A DNA stretch of 64,000 nt from Siderastrea radians (lineage: Eukaryota; Cnidaria; Anthozoa; Scleractinia; Rhizangiidae), in contig OZ024895.1 of assembly GCA_964017195.1 (NCBI GenBank), positions 20,459,534-20,523,533 of the forward strand, read 5' to 3'. The position numbers were made by a program, and so were the translations under genes. Shown piece by piece: positions 20,515-29,232 of the stretch (position 1 is its first letter; each line of letters opens with the position of its first letter). The notes beneath the pieces were generated by a model, which worked only from the letters and a program-made list of their open reading frames with translations, made no database searches and was not told the DNA's origin.

Positions 20515-21623
20515 AGAGAACCAAAAGCCCTGTCTCGTCGTCAACGAAGAAAAGCAATGTCTCGCAAGAATGGTTAAGCCGTTACCACGATCCTAGCGCC
20601 CCGGGGAGTTTAGGTGGGGTGCAACGGTTTGCCAAAGCCCAGGGCCTCCCGTTGAAAAAAGCCCAACAGGTCTTGGAACGGGATGTGGGCTACACCTTGC
20701 ATAAACCACGACGTCGTCGTTTTGCCACCTTACCCGTGATCGTGGGAGGGTTGGACGATCAATGGGCGGCGGATTTAGTGGAAGTGCAACGGTTGGCCAA
20801 ACATAATCGGGGTATACGCTACTTGTTGACCGTCGTGGATGTCTTGTCCAAGTACGCGTGGGTCCAACCGCTGAAAACCAAAACCGGCGTGGCCCTCGTG
20901 AAAGCCTTTGAGAAGATTGTGAGACAAGGACGTCACCCCAACCGATTGCAAACGGATCGAGGGAAAGAATTTTACAATCGGACCTTTCAACGATGGGTCG
21001 ACGAGCAAGACATTCAACATTTTTCCACCGAAGGGGATGCCAAAGCCAGTGTCGTGGAACGATTTAATCGGACCTTGAAAGAACGGTTGTACCGTTATTT
21101 GACCACGGCCAACACCTTACGCTTTGACAATGTGTTACCCCAGTTGGTGCAAGGGTATAATGCCACCCGTCATCGAAGTATTGGTATGCCCCCCGAAGAC
21201 GTGACATGGGACAACGAAGAAGCCGTGTGGAAACGATTGTACAGCAAACGATTGAAAGGTCGGAAAAAACCCCAATTCAAAGTCGGAGATCGGGTCCGTC
21301 TCAACACGATTCATCGTACCTTTGAAAAAGGGTATTTACCTGGTTGGACCGAAGAAGCGTTTGTGGTGCATCGTGTGATCCCGGGCCCCGTGCCCACGTA
21401 TAAGATTCACGAATGGGATGAGACCCTCATCAAAGGCACGTTTTACGAGGAGGATTTACAAAAAGTCCAGGTGTCCGACGTGTTTCGCATCGAAAAGGTA
21501 CTTAAGCGACAAAAAGATCGATGGTTGGTCAAGTGGAAAGGGTGGCCCGACAAGTACAATAGTTGGATTGCTCGTAGAGAGGTGACGTCCCTTCGGCCCC
21601 GCAAACGACGACGACGCCGCTAA
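20454..21623 (+). CDS. Retroviral-type integrase with C-terminal chromodomain
   Basis: 389 aa (385 if ATG 20466 is used). RNase H-fold rve core with catalytic D107 (WAADLVEV), D168 (LQTDRGKEF) and E202 (VVERFNRTLKE), 33 residues between the last two by my count. Upstream is a basic N-terminus; downstream an SH3-like segment (KVGDRVRLNTI) and a chromodomain (VFRIEKVLKR...WLVKWKGWPDKYNSWI). It ends in an Arg run. It catalyses strand transfer of the element's termini, producing the 6-bp target duplication seen here. The chromodomain may steer insertion to modified histones. Lies just upstream of the capsid block. Confidence 0.95.
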   Translation: MPERMAPRKKTQRWGSSSWLKRTKSPVSSSTKKSNVSQEWLSRYHDPSAPGSLGGVQRFAKAQGLPLKKAQQVLERDVGYTLHKPRRRRFATLPVIVGGLDDQWAADLVEVQRLAKHNRGIRYLLTVVDVLSKYAWVQPLKTKTGVALVKAFEKIVRQGRHPNRLQTDRGKEFYNRTFQRWVDEQDIQHFSTEGDAKASVVERFNRTLKERLYRYLTTANTLRFDNVLPQLVQGYNATRHRSIGMPPEDVTWDNEEAVWKRLYSKRLKGRKKPQFKVGDRVRLNTIHRTFEKGYLPGWTEEAFVVHRVIPGPVPTYKIHEWDETLIKGTFYEEDLQKVQVSDVFRIEKVLKRQKDRWLVKWKGWPDKYNSWIARREVTSLRPRKRRRRR

Positions 21624-21627
21624 AACA

Positions 21628-22668
21628 ATGACGTTCGTCCCCAATTCGTCGTTTTACGTGACGTTGATGAGTCATGCGAGTACCAAGGAGTTTCCTGACA
21701 ACAAAGCCCAGCTGTTCCGAAACCGGTTGCCAAAACCCATTCGATTTATGGGTCGAGGATGGATGGTGGGTATGGTGAGTTTATCCTTACCCACCATTCC
21801 GGTGGTCGCGGAAGAAGGAGGCGTGGGCGAGTCCCATCCTCTGTTGTATGTACGATGGCACGAACGGGTGCATGACACAGACGATCAAGGAGACGATGTC
21901 TGGTGGCATCAACGTCGCGAACTCTTTACCTACGGTCGAGATATGAAAAAGGAATTGGCCTCGTCGACGGGATCGCACTTGTTTCATCAACTGGTGTACC
22001 GTTACGAGCAAAGCCGTGCCAAACAAACCAAACCCCTCAACAAATGGGCAGAGGACAATGGCGTCAAATTGTACCCGACCTTTGAATGGACCTCCGACGG
22101 GGATTTGGTGTAGAATACCGCCAATGTGGATTACAAACGACAAGTGGCCCGCGTGGAATGGGGCAGAACCTTGGCCTTGAGAATGGGATGGATTGAACAA
22201 GTGTCGACGGGGGTGTATCGATTGGGGCCCAATATCATACAAGAATTTCATTCGGCCTCGATTCCTACACCGTCGGATGTCCTGGATGGCAGCAATAAAC
22301 CCGCCTTTTGGAAAGTGGATGGGGATTATATGAACTTGAGTATGGCCTGTAATTGGCGGTTTGTGAATTTGAACGCGACCTTTCGGCCCTCGTTGGAATT
22401 TCCCTCGGCGCGTCCTTTGCACGTGTATTGCAATGTAGGGACCAGCAGCATGGTAGGAGGTCGCATCACCGATCTCTTACGAGAAATCAAGTACCAGCCC
22501 GAAAACACCACCCACTTTGAACCTCGCCACATTCAATATGTCCCAGTACGCAACGAAGTGGTGGAAATCGTGGAAACCCAGATGGCCGAAACCAATGGGG
22601 ATCTGGTCCAATTTGGTGAAGGACGTACCCTCCTGACCCTGCACTTTAAAAGGGAGGTGGTGGTGTGA
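21628..22668 (+). pseudogene. Minor-capsid-like paralogue 1, interrupted by an in-frame TAG
   Basis: The frame opens at ATG 21628 with SSFYVTLMSHASTKEFPDN, stops at TAG 22111-22113, and continues in the same frame to 22668, ending in the family's typical RTLLTLHFKR. The second copy (22683-23726) aligns through the stop position. The family (start FYVTLP.., end VTLHF) is common in invertebrate Polintons; I take it as the single jelly-roll minor capsid or penton-like protein, but that identity is from memory of gene order and shape. Either a decayed duplicate or a read-through product. Confidence 0.65.
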
Positions 22669-22682
22669 AGAAGAAGACAAAG

Positions 22683-23726
22683 ATGTCGTTCTACGTGACG
22701 TTACCCAGTCATGCCAACCGACGTGAATTTCCCAACAACCAAGCCAATTCCTTCAAGATTCGTTTACCGAAACCGTTGCAGTTATCGGGAGGGGGATGGC
22801 AAGTGGGGTTGAGTGCCATTTCTTTACCGGATACCCGCGTCAATTTGTACGAGTTGGTGAAGAAAGATGGGTACATCCTAGCGACGTCGTGGGAGATCAC
22901 TTATCCCGCCCCGGGTAAAACCGATGGCACCATGGCTGCGCGCATAGGTACGACGCAAGCCCTCATCCAAGACGTCCAAGATTTGGATTGGGTGGTGGAT
23001 GGTGTGAGTTTCATGAAAGCCACGATTGCCCATTTGGAACAACGACGCCAGGAAACGGCGATTCAAGGAGGCCGGTTTACCAACGATCAAGGCAAACACA
23101 CCTACGTCAAGTTCAAGTGGGAAGGCGACGATCTGCTCATCGACAACACGAATGTCTGCCATTGTGGCAACAAAACACCTGTCCTTACCATTTACACCAA
23201 GTTAGCGCTCAAGATGGGATGGTTACGTAAAATTGACAGTGGGTTGATTTTGGGCCCGAACTTACAGCAAGAATTCCTGGGGGATCAAGTCCCCAACTTG
23301 ACCAAGGACAGCGCTTGGCAGGATGTCACCGACGGTCAGGGGAACGCGGTCTTTTGGACGGTGCGTTCGATTTTACCGGATTATTTACAATTGAGTATGA
23401 GTTGTGGGTGGCGTTTCACCAACTTGAATACGGCGTTTCGGGCAGTGGTGGGGGAACCCACCCGATCGTTGCACGTGTACTCGGACATCGCTGGCAGCAC
23501 GGTGGTGGGCAATCGCGTGACCGATTTGTTGCGTGAAATCCAGTACAAACGACAAGGACGTGGCACCATCTACTTTGAACCGTTGCACATTCAATACATG
23601 ACTCTTCGTAACGAGGTGGTGGAAATCATTCACGTTCAAGTGGCCGAAACGATTGGTAGGGGAGGCGACTTGGTTAAGTTTGGCGACGGCCATACCATTG
23701 TCACGTTACACTTCAAAAAGGCATAA
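22683..23726 (+). CDS. Minor-capsid-like protein, paralogue 2 (intact)
   Basis: 347 aa from ATG 22683 (an upstream GTG is in frame, but ATG fits the paralogue's start). N-terminus MSFYVTLPSHANRREFPNN, then the strand-rich SGGGWQVGLSAISLPDTR. The C-terminus has RSLHVYSDIAGSTVVGNRV, a YFEPLHIQY motif and HTIVTLHFKK. No catalytic motifs. Its predicted beta-rich character and place before the major capsid gene fit a vertex protein. It overlaps the tail of paralogue 1 by zero to a few bases; tandem duplication is evident. Confidence 0.75.
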   Translation: MSFYVTLPSHANRREFPNNQANSFKIRLPKPLQLSGGGWQVGLSAISLPDTRVNLYELVKKDGYILATSWEITYPAPGKTDGTMAARIGTTQALIQDVQDLDWVVDGVSFMKATIAHLEQRRQETAIQGGRFTNDQGKHTYVKFKWEGDDLLIDNTNVCHCGNKTPVLTIYTKLALKMGWLRKIDSGLILGPNLQQEFLGDQVPNLTKDSAWQDVTDGQGNAVFWTVRSILPDYLQLSMSCGWRFTNLNTAFRAVVGEPTRSLHVYSDIAGSTVVGNRVTDLLREIQYKRQGRGTIYFEPLHIQYMTLRNEVVEIIHVQVAETIGRGGDLVKFGDGHTIVTLHFKKA

Positions 23727-23759
23727 AAAAGAGAGACGAGAAGGAACCCCAAGTCAATC

Positions 23760-23987
23760 ATGCCTCCGAAACGACGACGACGACGGCGAAAACAGTGTCC
23801 CCAAGCGGGGGAAGGGATCAACGCAGTGATTGCCGGGATTCCTAAAACGGCCTGGTCCATCACCAAAGGGATAGAAAAGTTGGCTAAAAAGAATGCCAAA
23901 AAAGCGCATTTGAAACGCATGGCAGAGATCAAAAGTGGGAAACGAAAACGCTATGCGGGGGAATCGTTTACGTGCAACCTCATGTGA
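23760..23987 (+). CDS. Small basic core-like protein
   Basis: 75 aa, starting MPPKRRRRRRK, with a middle amphipathic segment (GINAVIAGIPKTAWSITKG) and more Lys/Arg. Resembles adenovirus-like core or precursor proteins in size, charge and position. Probable DNA-condensing virion protein. Confidence 0.65.
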   Translation: MPPKRRRRRRKQCPQAGEGINAVIAGIPKTAWSITKGIEKLAKKNAKKAHLKRMAEIKSGKRKRYAGESFTCNLM

Positions 23988-24059
23988 GTATAAAAAGAGA
24001 CGAGCCCCCTGTGAAAAACAACAAAAGGCATCCCTGGTGAAGAAGAAGAAGAAGACACC

Positions 24060-24386
24060 ATGCGAGGGGGAAGTTTGACACGATTTCGGACCGATGAGTG
24101 GTATGATCAACAAGGCAAAGGGTTGATGACGGATCTCTTGCGTGGAGGGTTCCAAGGCCTTAAAAGCACGCGAAATCCTTTAAAACTGCCTAGTAATATC
24201 AAGAGAGGCTTGACAACGGGTTTGACAAGCGGGATCAAACGCAAAGCCGAAGACGCCCTTAAAAAAGAAATTACCAAACAAGCCAAGAAAGTCTTGAGCC
24301 ATAAGAACGTGAAACAAGCCGTACGGGTCGCCAGTGCCTTGTTTCCCAAGCAAACCAAACGGGCGCGAGATATTTTGGGAGTCTAA
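24060..24386 (+). CDS. Small basic virion-like protein
   Basis: 108 aa, MRGGSLTRFRTDEWYDQQG..., Lys/Arg-rich throughout, with amphipathic helices (AEDALKKEITKQAKKVL, VKQAVRVASALF). The GG near the start resembles an adenain cleavage context. Placed among core-like genes directly upstream of the capsid gene. Function inferred from position and charge. Confidence 0.65.
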   Translation: MRGGSLTRFRTDEWYDQQGKGLMTDLLRGGFQGLKSTRNPLKLPSNIKRGLTTGLTSGIKRKAEDALKKEITKQAKKVLSHKNVKQAVRVASALFPKQTKRARDILGV

Positions 24387-24388
24387 AC

Positions 24389-24616
24389 ATGGACCCCGTG
24401 CATTCACGACCTCGACGCATTCGTAGTGATCGGGGCTTGTCTCAATGGGGAGGTCTGTATCCGTTTTGGAAACTCATGCGGCGACAACGTGGCGGCTGGT
24501 TGAGTCCCGAGGTGATGCGACTACCCGGGTTTGATTTGAGACAACGCTTAGCACGACGACGGTATAAAAACCCCTCACGACGACGCCGGGGTACCACTCG
24601 ACGACGACAACGTTAA
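24389..24616 (+). CDS. Arg-rich core-like protein
   Basis: 75 aa; about a third Arg. Contains RRQRGGWLSP, a potential protease-processing site, and ends in an Arg cluster. Two nt after the previous gene and two before the capsid ATG. Probable DNA-packing core protein. Confidence 0.65.
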   Translation: MDPVHSRPRRIRSDRGLSQWGGLYPFWKLMRRQRGGWLSPEVMRLPGFDLRQRLARRRYKNPSRRRRGTTRRRQR

Positions 24617-24618
24617 AC

Positions 24619-26019
24619 ATGGCTGACCTGAGTACACAATCCGCCCCGGCTCACCCACGTTCCGAAGGGACCGTCAACCCGGCGTTACGGATTTTCAAGG
24701 TGCCACCCACGGACATTAGCATCAATGCCTATCGCATGGTCACCATCCAACCCACCACCACGGGCATCAATCCCATGGAATTCATCATTCCTGGATTAGA
24801 CGATTTTGTGGATTTGGGAGGCAGTTACTTTACCATGGAATTGAGTTTGAAAAAGGAGGATGCCGGGAACTTGGTGGCCAATGAAAAATTATGGCCCGTC
24901 AACAATTTGGCCCATTCCATCATCAAACAAATTGACATGCAGTTGAATGGCACGTTGATCAGTCCTCAATCCGACACCTATCATTACAAAGCTTACCTGG
25001 AAACCTTGCTGAATTATGACCGAGAAGATGGCAAGACCGTGTTAGGACCCCAAGGATGGTACAATCAAGTGGATTCCCCACCCCAATGGACCGCCAACAA
25101 TACCAACAGTGCCACACCGCATCAAAATTGGCGTGATCTCAGTGCCAATCACAAAGGGGCGTTGGCTGCCATGGTCACTGAAGTGAGGAAGTATGCTGGA
25201 GGCCTCACCCACAGTCTGGTGTTTACCCCCCACTTGGAAGTGTTTCATACCGGCAAACTGTTAGTGCCTGGCATCGAAATCAAGATGAAATTTCATTTCA
25301 ATGGCCCAAACCTGTTTTTGAATGGGGTGGGTGAAGCTGGTCGATTGATGGAAGGCGATGTGAAACTACGGTTTCATCTCTGTCAACTGCGTCTGAATGA
25401 TGCCATCTACCAGAGTTTGTCTGCCAAAAGGCACAATGAAGGCCAAGTGGCGGCTTACCCGACCGTCCGCAGTGAAATCCGGACTTTCAGCATGCAAAAC
25501 AACCTGGTCCGCTTTGATATCCCCAACCTGTTTCAAAACAGAATACCTGACCGATTGATTGTAGGGTTGTTGGACAGCCGAGCCTTCAATGGAGATGTCA
25601 CCCGAGATCCTTTCTGTTTCCAGAAATGGGGACTGACGTCCATTCGACAGATTGTCAAAGGAGAAGAATACCCTTATGAAACCCTGCAGTTAGTGCACAA
25701 CAATGGCACCCGAGATAACTTGGGGTACTTCCGTTTTCTGCAAGCCAGTGGTGCTTGGTGTAAGAAGAAAGGCAATATGGTGGAACTAGGAGATTGGGGT
25801 CAAGCGAAAAATTGTACCTTGTTCATGTTTGACAATGTGGCCAATGGATGTGCCGACAGTCAAAACCTCAACCCCAAGCAAAGTGGAGATTTACAACTGG
25901 TCTTGGAATTTGGAGCTGCCCCCGGTACCAATATAACGGTAGTCGTCTATGGAGAATTTGAGAACTTGCTGGAGATTGACAGGAACGGAGCCGTGTTGTA
26001 CAACATTTACCAACACTAA
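24619..26019 (+). CDS. Major capsid protein (double jelly-roll hexon)
   Basis: 466 aa. Recognised from the whole-protein pattern of Polinton/adintovirus hexons: an N-terminal strand NPALRIFKVPPTDISI, the shared D.Y.Y.AYLETLLNY region (DTYHYKAYLETLLNYDRE), a PGIEIKMKFH strand, RTFSMQNN...NRIPDRLIVGL and a terminal GEFENLLEIDRNGAVLYN. Trimers would form the icosahedral shell. Completely open, with the protease gene starting three bases after its stop. Confidence 0.93.
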   Translation: MADLSTQSAPAHPRSEGTVNPALRIFKVPPTDISINAYRMVTIQPTTTGINPMEFIIPGLDDFVDLGGSYFTMELSLKKEDAGNLVANEKLWPVNNLAHSIIKQIDMQLNGTLISPQSDTYHYKAYLETLLNYDREDGKTVLGPQGWYNQVDSPPQWTANNTNSATPHQNWRDLSANHKGALAAMVTEVRKYAGGLTHSLVFTPHLEVFHTGKLLVPGIEIKMKFHFNGPNLFLNGVGEAGRLMEGDVKLRFHLCQLRLNDAIYQSLSAKRHNEGQVAAYPTVRSEIRTFSMQNNLVRFDIPNLFQNRIPDRLIVGLLDSRAFNGDVTRDPFCFQKWGLTSIRQIVKGEEYPYETLQLVHNNGTRDNLGYFRFLQASGAWCKKKGNMVELGDWGQAKNCTLFMFDNVANGCADSQNLNPKQSGDLQLVLEFGAAPGTNITVVVYGEFENLLEIDRNGAVLYNIYQH

Positions 26020-26021
26020 AG

Positions 26022-26561
26022 ATGGAACACGTGGCCTTGAATAATGTGCAGTTGGATTATTTAGCTCGCGACGACCCCCGCTTGAAACGTTACTTTTACG
26101 GAACGGTGGCCTGTGATCGATTACCCAAGCGTCCTGTCAAGACCCAACGCCAAGGGTACATTGTGAACACCGACCCGCACGATCAACCCGGACAACATTG
26201 GTTGGCGGTGTGGACGGAGGGAAACGTGTGTGAAGTCCTCGACAGTTATGCTTTGCCCATGGACACGTACGTGCAAGCCGCCCCGTTCCAAGATTGGATT
26301 GTCCAACATTGGAAGTATGTGGTGACCAATGGCAAGTCCCTCCAAGCCATTTCAAGCAAGAGTTGTGGGGATTACGCCTTGTTGTACTTGAAAGCCAAAG
26401 CCCGTGGACGGACCTTGCAAGACTTTTTAAATGAGTTTTCGGATCATGATTATGTAAGCAATGACCATCAAGCCGGTCAACGCGTTCAACAATTGATTGT
26501 AGGCCAAGAAGCCAGATGGTATCAACTCTGTTGTCATCCGTATCATCAACGGAATGATTAA
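26022..26561 (+). CDS. Adenain-like cysteine protease
   Basis: 179 aa. Catalytic pattern of adenovirus-type maturation proteases: His59 in GQHWLAVWTE, acidic Asp74 in EVLDSY, Gln108 in LQAISSKSCGDYALLYL and nucleophile Cys115 in the same block. It would cleave capsid and core precursors, consistent with GG-containing sites in the neighbouring small basic proteins. All key residues present. Confidence 0.92.
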   Translation: MEHVALNNVQLDYLARDDPRLKRYFYGTVACDRLPKRPVKTQRQGYIVNTDPHDQPGQHWLAVWTEGNVCEVLDSYALPMDTYVQAAPFQDWIVQHWKYVVTNGKSLQAISSKSCGDYALLYLKAKARGRTLQDFLNEFSDHDYVSNDHQAGQRVQQLIVGQEARWYQLCCHPYHQRND

Positions 26562-26587
26562 ATAAAAAATTTGTTGGAAAAACGGTG

Positions 26588-26677
26588 TCGGAGTCGTAGC
26601 TCAGTCGGTAGAGCCTTTGGATCCCCCGAAAAAACAGGTGTAGGGGGATCGCGCGTGGGTTCGAGTCCCACCGATTC
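26588..26677 (+). tRNA. tRNA-like sequence with abnormal anticodon arm
   Basis: Acceptor halves ggagtcg and cgattcc pair over 7 bp (one G-T), D arm GCTC/GAGC with a canonical A box, T arm GTGGG/CCCAC with the loop TTCGAGT (B box). About 90 nt in all. The 40 nt between the arms do not make a normal anticodon arm; instead gatccccc pairs with gggggatc, leaving a 15-nt loop. It could be a degenerate long-arm tRNA, an intron-bearing tRNA or a tRNA-like structural RNA transcribed by Pol III. It fills the gap between protease and ATPase genes. Confidence 0.6.
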
Positions 26678-26704
26678 CAATAAAAAGGTGCCTTTTTTTC
26701 TAAA

Positions 26705-27373
26705 ATGGGTATTATCATCATGCAAACGGGGAAACCGTTTCGTTTTCATACCCCCTCCTCTATCTTGGTGGTGGGACCCTCGGGATGTGGCAAAACCGTG
26801 TTTACGGAAAAACTCTTGGTAGACAACCCCGAGTTGTTTGAAAGTCCCCCGACGCAAGTGCATTATTGTTATGGGGCATGGCAAGATCGATTTCGAGGCA
26901 TGCAAGATCGTGGGGTGAGGTTTCACGAAGGGATTCCCGATCATGACGCCTTGGTGCAATGGTTTCCTCAAGAACAGGGGGTCCTCGTCTTGGATGATTT
27001 AATGGATGAAGGGAGTCACGATAAACGCGTGTTGGATTTATTCACCAAACATTCACATCATCAAGGGGTGACGGTGCTCTACTTGTGCCAAGACATGTTT
27101 CCCGTGGGGCGCTATGCCAAAAGTATTTCCCGCAATGCGCATTACATTGTGGCATTCAAGAATCCCCGGGATCAATTAGGGGTACGCAATGTCATGCTGC
27201 AATCGTTTCCGACCACTTGGAAAGACACGTTGGAGACGTTTCATCAAGCCACGACGCGTCCGTATGGCTATTTGATGTTAGATTTACACCCGGCCTCCTC
27301 CGATCAACAACGGTTATGGAGTCACCTGTTAAAAGACGAAGGATGGACGCGCACCTATCAAAAGCGCCTATAA
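26705..27373 (+). CDS. DNA-packaging ATPase (FtsK/HerA type)
   Basis: 222 aa. Walker A GPSGCGKT at residues 24-31, Walker B GVLVLDDLMDE with D97-D98, then a sensor-like YLCQDMFP. Size and motif order fit the A32/FtsK-HerA genome-packaging ATPases of Polintons and relatives. It would pump DNA into preformed capsids. ATG 26720 is an alternative start. Confidence 0.93.
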   Translation: MGIIIMQTGKPFRFHTPSSILVVGPSGCGKTVFTEKLLVDNPELFESPPTQVHYCYGAWQDRFRGMQDRGVRFHEGIPDHDALVQWFPQEQGVLVLDDLMDEGSHDKRVLDLFTKHSHHQGVTVLYLCQDMFPVGRYAKSISRNAHYIVAFKNPRDQLGVRNVMLQSFPTTWKDTLETFHQATTRPYGYLMLDLHPASSDQQRLWSHLLKDEGWTRTYQKRL

Positions 27374-27413
27374 AGGGACAACACCGCTTTTGGAACCGGA
27401 AAAAAGAGCAACC

Positions 27414-28148
27414 ATGGCGGATGAGGAGGACCGTCAACCTCCGCAAGCCTACGATACCGTGTCCCCCGCTGGGGTTGGGGCAGCCAGCAGCAATGTCATG
27501 TCCCCAGGGGCCTTCCAAGATCTGTTTTTCACGGGAGACGAAGGCCTTCTCGACGCGGCCATGGAGGAAATGCCCCCTGATCCCCTCTATGAGTTTATGC
27601 AATCCCTCCCCTCTGCGGACGTCATCGCGAGTTGGCCCGATGTGACTGGTGTACCCCCTGCACAGGCCTCTTCCCCCGCGGGGGTAGGAAGCCCAGGAAG
27701 TCAATCGTTCCGTAGCATACACACTACCCCGCCGTCTTCTGGGGCTCGAACTCCTGCGACGCCTCCTAGCGTACCCTTGGCGGGTGCTCGAACAGCCGCG
27801 GGTGCTGGGGGTAATGGGGGTGGACGTGGTGGTGGACGTGGTGGAGGTGATGGTAATGGTAGGGGACGCCGTGGACCCAGGACTAGAGGTGGTGGACGTG
27901 GTGCTGGTGGTGCTGGTGGTGGTGGACGTGGTGCTGGTGGTGGTGGTGGTGCTGGTGCTGGCGGAGGAGGTGGAGGAGGTGGTGGTGGAGGTGGTGGTGG
28001 TGGCGGTGGCGGTGGTGGTGGTGGTGGTGGACGACGGGGGCGCCGACGCCGACGCCTTTTCCCCACTTCACCTGCCTCCACTACTCCCGGATCGTCTGGG
28101 AGGTCTGGCAGACAACCTCGTACCTTGCGTCAAGCCGATTTACAATGA
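27414..28148 (+). CDS. Gly/Arg-rich protein, probably truncated by an in-frame TGA
   Basis: 244 aa from ATG 27414 (accATGg). The acidic/Pro-rich N-terminal 125 residues include GAFQDLFFTGDEG. A glycine tract with RG/RGG motifs follows (about 27795-28030), then an Arg cluster (RRGRRRRR) and a Ser/Thr tail. RGG tracts bind RNA/DNA and promote condensation. The TGA at 28146-28148 is followed in the same frame by 48 more codons of charged coiled-coil type (LLQDQEQLAQGREIAN) to 28295, so the gene may once have been longer. Glycine codons are mostly GGT/GGA, making a G-rich, repeat-like DNA tract. Confidence 0.65.
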   Translation: MADEEDRQPPQAYDTVSPAGVGAASSNVMSPGAFQDLFFTGDEGLLDAAMEEMPPDPLYEFMQSLPSADVIASWPDVTGVPPAQASSPAGVGSPGSQSFRSIHTTPPSSGARTPATPPSVPLAGARTAAGAGGNGGGRGGGRGGGDGNGRGRRGPRTRGGGRGAGGAGGGGRGAGGGGGAGAGGGGGGGGGGGGGGGGGGGGGGGGRRGRRRRRLFPTSPASTTPGSSGRSGRQPRTLRQADLQ

Positions 28149-28297
28149 CGTTTACGGATGCTATTACAAGATCAAGAACAATTGGCCCAAGGACGGGAAA
28201 TTGCGAATGTGACCATGACCAATAGTATTGTGACCAGTTATAAACAGGGAGGAGCCCCCAGCGTACAAACCTCGTCGTCCCGGGTGTCGCCGTGAGG

Positions 28298-28960
28298 ATG
28301 AAAACCGTCGTGTCGTTATTGAATGGATCCCGACGTCCTGGCATCCCCTTGCCACCCGAATTGTTACAACGGATGGATTCGTTGTATGCCTTTTACCATC
28401 AACAATGGTGGTGTTATCGCAAAATGTTGAATCATTACAAGTGTATCAATGCCTTGTACAATGGCCTGGCGTTACTCCTGATGGCCGCGGGCATGATTGC
28501 TGGCCCCCTGTTGGACAACAGCACGTTGGTGGCGTGTTTGGCAGCCATGGGCACCGTGGTCAAAGGATGGGCCGATTTTAAACAGTACCGGTTCAAAGTG
28601 ACCATGAGTCGATTTGCGTTTACCACCTATGCCAAAGCCTTGACCGAATTGAAAACCTATGTGAGGGGTGTCCCCTTGGAGGACCTGGAAGGATTTTTAA
28701 TCAAGATGCAAACGTTGGATGATACCATTGTGGATTTCACTCCGCCGTTACCCAAACGATGTGTGCAAGAGTACCATGGTCATTTTGTCTACCAGCCCTT
28801 GGAAGCCCAATGCTATGTGGACGGATGTCCTCGTCCCTTGAAACCCAAAGACTACTGGATCCATAAAAAGCCGCTCCCTCCCAGCCCGACACTCTTAGAA
28901 CCATGGCCGTCCAACGACGACGACGACGCAGAAAAAGGAAACAAAGAGGAGGGGCTTTAA
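28298..28960 (+). CDS. Two-TM membrane protein, SLATT-like in shape
   Basis: 220 aa from ATG 28298 (the frame also opens with a GTG at 28292). Two adjacent transmembrane segments (INALYNGLALLLMAAGMIAG and TLVACLAAMGTVVKGWADF) lie after a helix with WWCYRKMLNHYKC and before a long helix (FAFTTYAKALTELKTYV). This layout recalls the SLATT two-TM proteins that partner SLOG sensors in bacteria; similarity is by eye only. The tail is acidic (DDDDAEKGNKEE). Related proteins occur in invertebrate Polintons as unknowns; a virion membrane or penetration role is equally possible. Confidence 0.65.
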   Translation: MKTVVSLLNGSRRPGIPLPPELLQRMDSLYAFYHQQWWCYRKMLNHYKCINALYNGLALLLMAAGMIAGPLLDNSTLVACLAAMGTVVKGWADFKQYRFKVTMSRFAFTTYAKALTELKTYVRGVPLEDLEGFLIKMQTLDDTIVDFTPPLPKRCVQEYHGHFVYQPLEAQCYVDGCPRPLKPKDYWIHKKPLPPSPTLLEPWPSNDDDDAEKGNKEEGL

Positions 28961-29232
28961 TGCGTCGCAAACCCCGTTTGGTGGATAAAATTGCTCATGG
29001 CATGAGTATGTTTCTATCGGGGCCCGCGCCTGGGTTTGGACTGGCTTTAGGCAAATTAGGCGGTCAAGCCTTGAAAGGCATTACCGATAATGTACAACAT
29101 TACCGACAACGAGGCGGCGGGTGGTGGTCCGATTTCAAACGCAATACCCGTCAAGGCTATAAAGAGACGCAAGACGTCATCAAACAAAACAAAGCCCTTC
29201 AACGTGTCTTGTCGCACTCATGGTATCCTTGA
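28903..29232 (+). CDS. Basic virion-like protein with amphipathic segment
   Basis: 109 aa. Begins MAVQRRRRRRKRKQRGGAL: the Arg/Lys run then GGAL looks like a protease site. Next come a hydrophobic amphipathic stretch (IAHGMSMFLSGPAPGFGLAL) and a basic C-terminus. Shape resembles adenovirus pVI-type or lytic peptides, but this is inference. Overlaps the preceding gene by 58 nt in another frame. Confidence 0.65.
   Translation: MAVQRRRRRRKRKQRGGALMRRKPRLVDKIAHGMSMFLSGPAPGFGLALGKLGGQALKGITDNVQHYRQRGGGWWSDFKRNTRQGYKETQDVIKQNKALQRVLSHSWYP

Noticed and set aside
26588..26677. Ordinary functional tRNA gene
   Set aside because: The anticodon arm cannot be folded normally and the inter-arm segment is 40 nt; kept only as tRNA-like.
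26558..26971. Minus-strand ORF with GLEPTR-like sequence
   Set aside because: Typical antisense translation of a tRNA sequence joined to antisense ATPase.
27701..28081. Minus-strand poly-Pro ORF opposite the Gly-rich gene (and the His/Val-rich frames)
   Set aside because: Shadow frames of a GGT/GGA repeat; the plus frame has the promoter-proximal ATG, better context and neighbours in the same orientation.
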